A DNA stretch of 64,000 nt from UBA724 sp964229545. Lineage in GTDB: Bacteria > Bacteroidota > Bacteroidia > Flavobacteriales > Flavobacteriaceae. Location: the NCBI GenBank assembly GCA_964229545.1, contig CAXRDP010000037.1, positions 1-64,000 on the forward strand. The letters run 5' to 3'. The position numbers and the translations under genes are program-made. The notes under the pieces were generated by a model, which did no database searches, had not been told where the DNA came from, and was given only the letters and a program-made list of their open reading frames with translations. This document shows, one piece after another, positions 56,881-64,000 of this stretch (positions are counted from its first letter, which is position 1; every line of letters begins with the position of its first letter).

Positions 56881-57435
56881 ATGGAACTCAATCACGCTAT
56901 CAATACATTGCATCAAAAAGGCAGCCTGCTCTATCCTTCAGATACGGTATTGGGCTTGGGTTGTGATGCGACAGACGAAGCTGTCGTTCAAAAGATTTTT
57001 AACATCAAAAACAGGCCTCTAGGCAAAGCACTTATCGCTCTGGTCGCTGATATAGAAATGCTTTCTGAATACGTAGATGTGGTTCCACAAGCTGCCAAAA
57101 AATTGTTAGAAACATCCGAGCAACCAACCACCATCATCTACCCTAATGTCAAAAACATAGCTCCTTCAGCCATGAGCGAGGAAGGTTCTATGGCTTTTCG
57201 CATCCCCAAGCCAGGTTTTGCCTTGGATTTGGTACGCGGTTTTGGAAAACCCATCATCAGTACCTCGGCCAATTTGAGTGGCGCACCCATCCCGCCCAGC
57301 TTATCTGATGTGGATCCACAGCTTTTGGCGCAGGTAGACTATGTCGTACCTTTGTGTGCAACATTGAACAGTACCCAACCTTCCAGATTGGTGTTGATCA
57401 AACCCAATGGAGAGACAGAGATTTTAAGACCGTGA
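56881..57435 (+). CDS. L-threonylcarbamoyladenylate synthase (Sua5/YrdC family)
   Basis: Makes the activated intermediate for the t6A37 modification of ANN-reading tRNAs. The 184-residue YrdC-type protein has the KxR and nucleotide-site motifs: SLLYPSDTVLGLGCDATDEAVVQKIFNIKNRPLGKALIALV, PTTIIYPNVKN, AFRIPKPGFALDLVRGFGKPIISTSANLSG and the final SRLVLIKPNGETEILRP. It lacks the extra C-terminal domain of full-length Sua5. Its stop overlaps the cca GTG by 4 bases (GTGA). Confidence 0.92.
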   Translation: MELNHAINTLHQKGSLLYPSDTVLGLGCDATDEAVVQKIFNIKNRPLGKALIALVADIEMLSEYVDVVPQAAKKLLETSEQPTTIIYPNVKNIAPSAMSEEGSMAFRIPKPGFALDLVRGFGKPIISTSANLSGAPIPPSLSDVDPQLLAQVDYVVPLCATLNSTQPSRLVLIKPNGETEILRP

Positions 57436-58865
57436 AACCCAGTCCCGACATACTAGAAGCTCTACAAGCACCTATTTTTAAACAAATTGGTGCTGTTGCC
57501 GAGCAATTGGACACCCGCGCTTTTGTCATTGGAGGCTATGTACGAGATGTGATTCTCAAACGAAAAACACCCAAAGACGTAGACATCGTTTGTGAGGGAA
57601 GCGGCATTGCACTTGCCAAGGCGGTTGCCAAAAGTCTTGACAACAGCAGCAAAGTACAAGTCTTTAAAAATTTCGGAACAGCCATGCTCAAAGCAGGCGA
57701 TTGGGAACTGGAATTTGTGGGTGCCAGAAAAGAAAGCTATCGGAGTCACAGTCGCAATCCTATAGTTGAAAACGGCACTTTGGAGGACGATCAAAAACGA
57801 CGCGACTTTACGGTCAATGCACTTGCTGTGGCGCTAAACCCCAATGAGTTTGGGCGTTTTATCGATCCTTTCAACGGTCTAAAAGACATGGAAGATCAGC
57901 TGCTGCGCACCCCTTTAGAGCCTGAGCAAACCTACACAGACGATCCTTTGCGTATGTTGCGCGCCATAAGGTTTGCCACACAGCTCAATTTCAAGATTGA
58001 AAAGGCTTCCCTTGACGCGATTTGCACACTCAACAACCGATTGGAAATTTTATCCAAAGAACGTATGGTCGATGAGTTGCACAAACTTATGCTGACCCAA
58101 AAACCCTCTGTCGGATTTGTGTTGTTGGAAAAAACAGGCTTGCTCAAACATATTTTGCCCGAGCTTATCGCCCTTAAAGGCATTGAAGAGGTTGAAGGAC
58201 AACGTCACAAAGACAACTTTTACCATACGCTGGAGGTGGTAGACAATATTTGCAAAACAACCGACAACCTTTGGCTCCGTTGGGCAGCACTTCTCCACGA
58301 TATTGGCAAAGCACCCACCAAAAAGTTTAGCAAAAAAGTGGGATGGACTTTTCACGGCCATGAATTTGTAGGCGCCAAAATGGTGTACAAGCTGTTCAAG
58401 CGCTTGAAAATGCCCCTGAACGAAAAAATGAAATACGTACAGAAACTGGTGTTTATGAGTTCCCGACCCATCGCCGTTTCTGAAGACTTGGCCACGGATG
58501 CCGCCGTGCGTAGGTTGGTATTCGATGCAGGTGATTATATCGATGATTTGCTTACCCTCTGTGAGGCAGACATCACCACCAAAAACCCACGCCGTTTTAA
58601 AAAATACCATGAGAACTTCGAAAAAGTGCGCCAAAAAATCGTGGATGTGGAAGAACGAGATCGCATAAGAAACTTCCAACCGCCTGTGGATGGGGATGAA
58701 ATCATGCGTACTTTTGATTTAAAACCATGTCGAGAGATTGGTATATTAAAAGAATACATCAAAGAAGCGATTTTAGAAGGAAAAATCCCCAACGAACACG
58801 AAGCCGCACACGCTTTAATGCTTGAAAAGGCTGCCGAATTGGGACTAAAAGCCACGTCATCATGA
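57432..58865 (+). CDS. cca: CCA tRNA nucleotidyltransferase with HD domain
   Basis: Adds or repairs the 3' CCA of tRNAs, needed here since the tRNA-Glu and tmRNA genes do not encode CCA. The 477-residue protein begins at GTG 57432 and has the polymerase-beta-type GGYVRDVILKRKTPKDVDIV with the catalytic DxD, the RRDFTVNALAVAL and GLKDMEDQLLRTP motifs, RMLRAIRFATQLNF, and a C-terminal HD domain with LLHDIGKAPTKKF and HGHEFVGAKM. It overlaps both neighbours by 4 bases. Confidence 0.94.
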   Translation: MKPSPDILEALQAPIFKQIGAVAEQLDTRAFVIGGYVRDVILKRKTPKDVDIVCEGSGIALAKAVAKSLDNSSKVQVFKNFGTAMLKAGDWELEFVGARKESYRSHSRNPIVENGTLEDDQKRRDFTVNALAVALNPNEFGRFIDPFNGLKDMEDQLLRTPLEPEQTYTDDPLRMLRAIRFATQLNFKIEKASLDAICTLNNRLEILSKERMVDELHKLMLTQKPSVGFVLLEKTGLLKHILPELIALKGIEEVEGQRHKDNFYHTLEVVDNICKTTDNLWLRWAALLHDIGKAPTKKFSKKVGWTFHGHEFVGAKMVYKLFKRLKMPLNEKMKYVQKLVFMSSRPIAVSEDLATDAAVRRLVFDAGDYIDDLLTLCEADITTKNPRRFKKYHENFEKVRQKIVDVEERDRIRNFQPPVDGDEIMRTFDLKPCREIGILKEYIKEAILEGKIPNEHEAAHALMLEKAAELGLKATSS

Positions 58866-59893
58866 ACCAAGGCATTCTCAAGTGGAACAAATGGGCACTG
58901 ATTTCAGTGTATTTGGTGATTTTGGCCGGCTCAGTGGTCAGAATGACCGGTAGTGGTATGGGCTGTCCCGACTGGCCCAAATGTTTTGGATACCTGATTC
59001 CTCCTACTGAGCGCAGCCAGCTCGATTGGAAACCCAACACCAGCTACAAAGAAGGCAATGTCATCATTGTTGACGAAAGCCTACGAGTGGCTGTCAAAGA
59101 CTTTGAGAGCGGCAACGCCTATGACCCCAACCAGTGGGAACCCTATACCAAACACGATTACGCTAAGTTTGACGCAGCACATACTTGGATTGAATTTATC
59201 AACCGTCTCTTAGGCGCCTTGTCAGGTTTGTTCGTCTTGGGACTGTTTATACGTAGTTTGACCATCATCAGAAAAAAACCCATCATCCCTCTGCTGTGCT
59301 TCTTAGCGGTAGCAGGTATGGGCTTTCAGGCGTGGTTGGGCAAGACCGTTGTAGACTCCAATCTATTGCCCACAAAAATTTCAATCCATATGGCCATGGC
59401 ATTGGTCATTATCGGATTGTTGTTGATCGTGCGCGCACTGTGCAAACCCACAGGCTTGGCCAAAAAACCCTCTCCGGTTTTGATGTATCTGATAGGATTT
59501 GCATTTGTGTTGACCCTCGCCCAATTTGTTCTAGGTGTACAAGTGCGACAATTTGTCGATGTACAAATCCAAAAATGGGGCTATGAGCAAGCGGCACTAT
59601 GGCTGCAGCATCCCAAACTAGACTTTTATATCCACCGATCCCTTTCGATTCTTGTGATTTTAGTCAATGGATGGATCTTTTTCAAAGTACGCCTGGAAGG
59701 ATTGGCAGAAAAATACATCCGTTGGATTTTGGGCTGTGTGGTGGCAGAAATTTTGTTGGGAATCGCAATGTATTACATCGATTTTCCATGGGGAAGCCAA
59801 CCTTTGCACCTTTTGATTGCTACCGTGCTATTTGGTGTGCAAGCCTACTGGATACTGCGTATAAAAACAAAAAACTATGATCTTTCGATTTAG
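58862..59893 (+). CDS. ctaA: Heme A synthase (COX15/CtaA family)
   Basis: Oxidises heme O to heme A for cytochrome oxidase. The 343-residue protein has about eight membrane segments and the family His ligands and motifs: LVILAGSVVRMTGSGMGCPDWPKCFG near the N-terminus, WIEFINRLLGALSGLFVL, FQAWLGKTVVDSNL, and in the second half HRSLSILVILVNG and EILLGIAMYYIDFPWGSQPLHLLIA. The Cys residues in the CPDWPKC loop are present. ATG overlaps the cca stop by 4 bases, and its 3' end overlaps the next gene by 17 bases. Confidence 0.94.
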   Translation: MNQGILKWNKWALISVYLVILAGSVVRMTGSGMGCPDWPKCFGYLIPPTERSQLDWKPNTSYKEGNVIIVDESLRVAVKDFESGNAYDPNQWEPYTKHDYAKFDAAHTWIEFINRLLGALSGLFVLGLFIRSLTIIRKKPIIPLLCFLAVAGMGFQAWLGKTVVDSNLLPTKISIHMAMALVIIGLLLIVRALCKPTGLAKKPSPVLMYLIGFAFVLTLAQFVLGVQVRQFVDVQIQKWGYEQAALWLQHPKLDFYIHRSLSILVILVNGWIFFKVRLEGLAEKYIRWILGCVVAEILLGIAMYYIDFPWGSQPLHLLIATVLFGVQAYWILRIKTKNYDLSI

Positions 59894-60374
59894 AATAATT
59901 CTCGATGCTGAAGAAGATGTTTTTAGAGACATCGAACTGGAACAAAGCAATACTTTTGAAGATTTGCACAACGCCATTTTACAGTCTTTTGGTATTGACG
60001 GTCATGAAATGGCCACTTTCTATTTGAGTGATGACGATTGGAACCAAGGCGAAGCCATCGCCCAAGCCGATTTGTTTGAGGAACCCTGCAGACTGATGGC
60101 AGATACCCTGCTAGAGGATGTGTTTTCTGATGCGCAAAAAAATGCGCTGTACATCTATGACTTCCTAAGCATGTGGACCTTCTTTGTGGAATGTATGGAA
60201 GCGGCTGAGTCGGTTGTTGGTACTTCTTATCCCAATTTGGTTTTTAGCCACGGACACCTGCCTTCTGAACCACCCCCAAAACGTTATGAGGAATCAGCCG
60301 ATAAAGAACTGGAAGAAGCGGACGAAAATTGGGAAGAGGACTGGGACGATGACCCCAATGAAGAGTGGTATTAA
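59877..60374 (+). CDS. Plasmid pRiA4b ORF-3-like protein
   Basis: A 165-residue cytoplasmic protein of the pRiA4b ORF-3-like family, seen in the opening FRFRIILDAEEDVFRDIELEQSNTFEDLHNAILQSFGIDGHEM, in FYLSDDDWNQG and in ALYIYDFLSMWTFFVECMEA. Function unknown; the family name comes from a plasmid and gives no evidence of mobility here. The last 30 residues are strongly acidic (EEADENWEEDWDDDPNEEWY). It is coupled to ctaA by a 17-base overlap and ends exactly one base before the convergent gene's stop. Confidence 0.85.
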   Translation: MIFRFRIILDAEEDVFRDIELEQSNTFEDLHNAILQSFGIDGHEMATFYLSDDDWNQGEAIAQADLFEEPCRLMADTLLEDVFSDAQKNALYIYDFLSMWTFFVECMEAAESVVGTSYPNLVFSHGHLPSEPPPKRYEESADKELEEADENWEEDWDDDPNEEWY

Positions 60375-61442
60375 TCAACCACTACGAAGCATCTCATGAT
60401 GCTCATAGTTGCGTTTGACAAACTCAAAAGCGGCACGTAAGATGCCCCCCATATTGTAGCTGTTCTTAAAGTTTTTGTCAGGTATATAAGCGTAGATTTC
60501 AGCCTTAAGTTGACTGACATTTTCTGGCGTAGATAATTCATCTTTAAGCATACACTTCAACAACTGGGTCAAACGACCCTCGGTACTTAAAATCCGCTTG
60601 GCGACTATAGAGCGTTCTTCGATTTTGTACTGATCCACCGCATTTTTGTCCAAGTAGGCACGAACCAACTCCACCATGGGAAAATTTTCCTTAAAAAACT
60701 GGGGGCGATAAACTTTTAATTTGGCTTCATAAGACTGTTGGTCAAAATCAATCGCTCGAATTTTATACACCACCTGATCAAAGTCATGCGTGGGTACGAT
60801 GACATAGTTATAAGCGCGCATATCACCCAATAAACAAATCATACAACGCTCATTGAATTTGACAAACTCCTTGGCGATTTGACTTTTTTCACTTTTGCTA
60901 CACTTGGGCAAATGTTCTTTGATAAATTCATCACCAGGAATACCTGCAATATGTTCCTCTATCAACGTATTTTCACACACCAAAAAATTGAGGTTGTAGG
61001 GAGACAACATATGCTCTACTTCCAAACCATAAGCCCGAGAGGCATCTGCTTTTTTGACATAGAAATAGGTGAAGTTGTCGTTGAGTATGTTTCTGATCTT
61101 GATGCGAAAAGGTTTGGAATTGCCAAAGGTGCAATAGTCAATGGCATCTACGTTTAGAAAACCAAAGTTGCTGGTACTACCATCAGAAAGTAAAAGTGTG
61201 TAAATGCGTTTCAGGTTTTCGTCAATCTCGGCACGCTCCGACTCATTGTAAAACACACGCACCCACAGACTGTCATTGTCATGCTTGTCCATCACAGCCA
61301 CAGAACCGCTAAAACGCAACAAATCCTCGTAATCAATCGGCAGTTGAATCGTACGGTTGTAGTGGTCCAAATAGTCGCGCAAAAAAGGGCTTATTGGATA
61401 GGTGGGTTTTTTTTTGGAAATCAATTTTTCCTCGGTGGCCAT
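60375..61442 (-). CDS. Unknown protein with kinase-like landmarks
   Basis: A 355-residue soluble protein I do not recognise. ATG 61442 is used. Several short motifs recall the protein-kinase/HipA-like fold: a strand with a Lys (FYVKK, residues 127-131) followed by a helix with Glu (LEVE, 140-143), a hinge-like EEHIAGIPGDEF (162-173), then LLGDMRAYNYV (204-214) resembling the catalytic HGDLHxxN loop, and RAIDFDQQ (229-236) resembling the DFG/IDFD metal site. The catalytic His is replaced by Leu. These are weak hints only. It converges on the pRiA4b-type gene with no gap. Confidence 0.6.
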   Translation of the reverse strand: MATEEKLISKKKPTYPISPFLRDYLDHYNRTIQLPIDYEDLLRFSGSVAVMDKHDNDSLWVRVFYNESERAEIDENLKRIYTLLLSDGSTSNFGFLNVDAIDYCTFGNSKPFRIKIRNILNDNFTYFYVKKADASRAYGLEVEHMLSPYNLNFLVCENTLIEEHIAGIPGDEFIKEHLPKCSKSEKSQIAKEFVKFNERCMICLLGDMRAYNYVIVPTHDFDQVVYKIRAIDFDQQSYEAKLKVYRPQFFKENFPMVELVRAYLDKNAVDQYKIEERSIVAKRILSTEGRLTQLLKCMLKDELSTPENVSQLKAEIYAYIPDKNFKNSYNMGGILRAAFEFVKRNYEHHEMLRSG

Positions 61443-61534
61443 ACCACAAATGTACAGGGTTTTGTAACATAACACATACAAAAGCGTTTTGATAGTAATA
61501 GATTTGATATTTTTAACACATAGAACCCAAGCCT

Positions 61535-62437
61535 GTGTCTACCATTTTACACGTTGACAAACTGACCAAACACTACGGCCGCATACAAGCAGTCCGTGAA
61601 TTGAGTTTTTCCATCAAAAAGGGAAACATATACGGCCTTTTGGGACCCAACGGAAGTGGAAAATCCACCACCTTGGGTATGATTCTCAACGTGGTCAACC
61701 CCACTTCGGGCAGTTACCATTGGTTTGACGGCACCACCGATACCCACCAAGCCCTCAAGCGCATCGGAGCCATCATAGAACGACCCAACTTTTACCCCTA
61801 TATGAGCGCAGCTCAAAACCTGAAATTGGTGTGTCTCATCAAAGAAATCGACCCCTCAGTCATCGACGAGAAATTGGAACTGGTCGGTTTGTTAGCGCGA
61901 AAAAACGACAAGTTTAAAACCTTTTCCTTGGGTATGAAGCAACGCTTGGCGATCGCCTCGGCTTTGCTTAACGACCCTGAAATATTGATACTAGACGAAC
62001 CCACCAATGGGCTCGACCCTCAGGGCATTTTCCAAATCAGAGAAATCATACACAAAGTAGCCGCCCAAGGCACCACCATATTGTTGGCCTCTCATCTGTT
62101 GGATGAGGTCGAAAAGGTATGCACCCATGTCATCGTATTGCAAGAAGGCGTCCAGCGCTATGCTGGAAGTGTTGATGCGCTTACCGCCAGTCATGGCTAT
62201 TTTGAATTGGCCTCCACCAATATGGAACGTTTGACCCAACTGCTTTCAGACCACCCTGATGTGTCGGAGTTGAAACATAAAGATGGCATGGTCTGGGCTT
62301 ATCTCAATAAAAAAGTGGGTGCAGAAACCATGAGCCAATGGCTTATTGAGCAGCAATGCATACCCACCCATTTGGTGAAAAAGCATGAACGCTTGGAAAC
62401 CCAATTTTTGGCACTCACCCAAAACACAAGCTCATGA
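61535..62437 (+). CDS. ABC transporter ATP-binding protein
   Basis: A 300-residue ATPase read from GTG 61535. Walker A is LLGPNGSGKSTTLGMIL, the signature FSLGMKQRLAIASALL, Walker B EILILDEPTNGLDPQG and the H-loop LLASHLLDEVE. A C-terminal extension of ~85 residues (VQRYAGSVDALTASHGYFEL onward) is typical of the drug/Na+ or lantibiotic-immunity exporters (DrrA/NatA-like). It is coupled to the permease gene by a 4-base ATGA overlap. Substrate unknown. Confidence 0.9.
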   Translation: MSTILHVDKLTKHYGRIQAVRELSFSIKKGNIYGLLGPNGSGKSTTLGMILNVVNPTSGSYHWFDGTTDTHQALKRIGAIIERPNFYPYMSAAQNLKLVCLIKEIDPSVIDEKLELVGLLARKNDKFKTFSLGMKQRLAIASALLNDPEILILDEPTNGLDPQGIFQIREIIHKVAAQGTTILLASHLLDEVEKVCTHVIVLQEGVQRYAGSVDALTASHGYFELASTNMERLTQLLSDHPDVSELKHKDGMVWAYLNKKVGAETMSQWLIEQQCIPTHLVKKHERLETQFLALTQNTSS

Positions 62438-63276
62438 AACGATTGCTACAAATAGAGTACCATAAAATGATGGCGAATCGGTCGAGTCGGGTGTTGATTG
62501 TCACTTATTTTGTGTTGCTCAGCTTGATTGCCACCATAGCCGCCATCAAATTTGACATTGGGCCTATTGAATTTCATCTGGCCGAGCAAGGCATTTTTAA
62601 CTTTCCGTATATCTGGCATTTTAACGCCTATATAGCTGCCATATTCAAACTCTTTTTGGCAGTAGTCATTGTGTCTATGATGGCCAACGAATACAGCTAC
62701 AAAACCCTCAAACAAAACCTTATCGACGGGCTTAGCAAGTACGAATTGCTCAAATCCAAAGTGCTGATGGTCGTGGCCTTGTCGCTTGCCTCCACTCTCT
62801 TTGTTTTTCTGCTTTCCTTGGTTTTGGGATATGGTTTTTCGGACTATAACGAAATCCGAATCGTCTTTAGAGATTTGGAATATCTGGTGGCATATTTCGT
62901 CAAACTGTTGGGGTTTTTTAGCTTTTGTCTGTTTTTGGGCATCCTTATCAAACGTTCCGCTTTCGCATTGGGCTTTTTGGCGGTTTGGCAAATGGCTGAA
63001 GGCATCGGCTTTGGACTGATGAAGTGGAAGCTTTCAGACTATGTGCCATCATTAACAGCAGAACAAGTATTTGCTTTTTTTCCACTCAACAGCATGTCAG
63101 AACTTATCCCCCAACCCTTTACACGCCTGTCTGCTGTCAAAAACATCGCAGGACAAATCGGCGAACAAGTTGGCACCAATCACGAGGTGTCCATGGCTAG
63201 CATAGTGATTGTGTTGCTTTGGACAGCCATCTTCTTGTGGGCAAGCTACCGCGTTCTTAAGCGACGCGATTTATAA
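62434..63276 (+). CDS. ABC transporter permease
   Basis: A 280-residue membrane protein with about six hydrophobic segments. The first begins near residue 20 (SRVLIVTYFVLLSLIATIAAIKF), then AAIFKLFLAVVIVSMMANEYSYKTLKQNLIDGLSK, a conserved permease pattern in ABC-2 type exporters, and further helices near residues 115, 165 and 255. It pairs with the ATPase upstream. The export substrate cannot be told. Confidence 0.87.
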   Translation: MKRLLQIEYHKMMANRSSRVLIVTYFVLLSLIATIAAIKFDIGPIEFHLAEQGIFNFPYIWHFNAYIAAIFKLFLAVVIVSMMANEYSYKTLKQNLIDGLSKYELLKSKVLMVVALSLASTLFVFLLSLVLGYGFSDYNEIRIVFRDLEYLVAYFVKLLGFFSFCLFLGILIKRSAFALGFLAVWQMAEGIGFGLMKWKLSDYVPSLTAEQVFAFFPLNSMSELIPQPFTRLSAVKNIAGQIGEQVGTNHEVSMASIVIVLLWTAIFLWASYRVLKRRDL

Positions 63277-63321
63277 AGCCATCTAACATATACTCAACCC
63301 ATACATTGGACAGAATTGTGG

Positions 63322-63329
63322 TAATTTTG
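63322..63329 (+). promoter_or_regulatory. Bacteroidota-type -7 promoter element upstream of uvrB
   Basis: TAATTTTG matches TAnnTTTG exactly and lies 7 bases before the uvrB ATG. A TTG at 63306-63308 is spaced too closely (13 bases) to be a confident -33 element. Confidence 0.45.
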
Positions 63330-63336
63330 CCAAACT

Positions 63337-64000
63337 ATGGATTTTAAAGTCGTTTCTGATTTTACGCCTACCGGAGACCAACCGCAGGCCATTGACCAAT
63401 TGGTCAAAGGGATAGAAAGCGGTGATAAATTTCAAACCCTTTTGGGGGTTACAGGATCGGGGAAGACTTTCACCATGGCCAATGTGGTGGAACGCGTACA
63501 GCGCCCCACCCTCGTTTTGGCACACAACAAAACCCTGGCAGCCCAGCTATACTCCGAATTCAAACAGTTTTTTCCCAACAATGCGGTAGAGTATTTTGTG
63601 TCGTACTACGATTACTACCAGCCGGAAGCCTATATCCCTACCACGGGCACCTATATCGAAAAAGACTTGTCTATCAATGAGGAAATTGAAAAGTTGCGCC
63701 TTAGCACCACTTCCTCTTTGTTGTCTGGACGACGCGATGTGTTGGTCGTAGCATCTGTTTCTTGTTTGTATGGCATCGGCAACCCCGTGGAGTTTAAGAA
63801 AAATGTGATCTCTATTGAGGTGGACCAACTGATTCCACGTACACAGTTTTTACACCAGTTGGTGCAAAGTCTTTATGCGCGTACCACAGCCGATTTTTTG
63901 CATGGCACCTTTCGGGTCAAGGGGGATGTGGTAGATGTGTTCCCAAGCTACGCCGACCACGCTTTTAAAATCCATTTTTTTGGGGATGAAATCGAAGCCA
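63337..64000 (+). CDS. uvrB: Excinuclease ABC subunit UvrB, 5' part (3' end outside window)
   Basis: UvrB is the damage-verifying helicase-like subunit of nucleotide excision repair. The first ~221 residues are present, starting at ATG 63337 with [20 protein letters not shown], then the Walker [33 protein letters not shown], and the beta-hairpin [12 protein letters not shown], which inserts into damaged DNA. The reading frame runs off the window end. Identity is unambiguous. Confidence 0.97.
   Translation, partial: MDFKVVSDFTPTGDQPQAIDQLVKGIESGDKFQTLLGVTGSGKTFTMANVVERVQRPTLVLAHNKTLAAQLYSEFKQFFPNNAVEYFVSYYDYYQPEAYIPTTGTYIEKDLSINEEIEKLRLSTTSSLLSGRRDVLVVASVSCLYGIGNPVEFKKNVISIEVDQLIPRTQFLHQLVQSLYARTTADFLHGTFRVKGDVVDVFPSYADHAFKIHFFGDEIEA

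Noticed and set aside
59877..60374. pRiA4b ORF-3-like gene as a sign of a plasmid or transposon
   Set aside because: The family name is historical; no transposase, inverted repeats or plasmid genes lie nearby, and the gene is coupled to ctaA.

Overview
The window is about 64 kb of chromosome from a member of the Bacteroidota, most likely class Flavobacteriia. Evidence for this: SecD and SecF are fused in one protein; prolyl-tRNA synthetase is the short archaeal/eukaryotic-like type; promoters of the TAnnTTTG type precede several genes; there is a TonB receptor with a carboxypeptidase-like N-terminal domain; DUF349, OstA-like and LytTR proteins are present; the tmRNA tag reads GENNYALAA; and a 6S RNA of the short flavobacterial shape lies beside zapA. 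I cannot name genus or species. Both window edges cut genes: rho at the left and uvrB at the right.

Layout. 1-4.7 kb: 3' end of rho, two tandem PPK2 polyphosphate kinases, rpsT, tRNA-Glu and proS. 4.8-10.8 kb: a Tyr/Ser-rich lipoprotein, a FadL-like outer-membrane protein, then folE, cysS, yidD and lgt. 10.8-18.6 kb (minus strand): secDF, mdh, gyrB, asnB. 18.7-24.3 kb: ftsE and a surface-polysaccharide block (two glycosyltransferases, a phosphoethanolamine-transferase-like enzyme, a Wzx-like flippase). 24.3-27.5 kb: typA, kdsA and ssrA (tmRNA). 27.46-30.5 kb: an accessory-looking stretch that starts with two extra copies of the tmRNA 3' end, followed by two secreted proteins and a membrane protein of unknown role. 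30.5-34.6 kb: rny, 6S RNA, zapA, a small coiled-coil protein and an M23 peptidase. 34.6-40.3 kb: TonB receptor, cysteine desulfurase, ornithine aminotransferase, LytTR regulator. 40.5-48.1 kb: trmH-type methylase, rel/spoT, fur-type regulator, purA, an OstA-like protein and a class III aminotransferase. 48.2-54.1 kb: a TPR protein, two tandem DUF368 membrane proteins, aroE, and a DUF349 gene broken by an in-frame TGA. 54.1-60.4 kb: ruvX-def-mazG on the minus strand, then dapD and a tightly overlapping sua5-cca-ctaA-pRiA4b-type run. 60.4-64 kb: a protein that looks faintly kinase-like, an ABC transporter pair and the start of uvrB.

Most of the content is housekeeping: translation (proS, cysS, cca, sua5, def, rpsT, ssrA), envelope biogenesis (lgt, secDF, kdsA, DUF368 lipid-carrier transporters, OstA-like, flippase and transferases) and stress physiology (PPK2, rel/spoT, 6S RNA). 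The items that deserve a second look are the tandem tmRNA 3'-end repeats with paired hairpins at 27.46-27.77 kb, the single in-frame TGA in the DUF349 gene, the kinase-like orphan at 60.4-61.4 kb, and the 6S RNA. I found no CRISPR array, no intact insertion sequence and no recognisable phage or defence operon.
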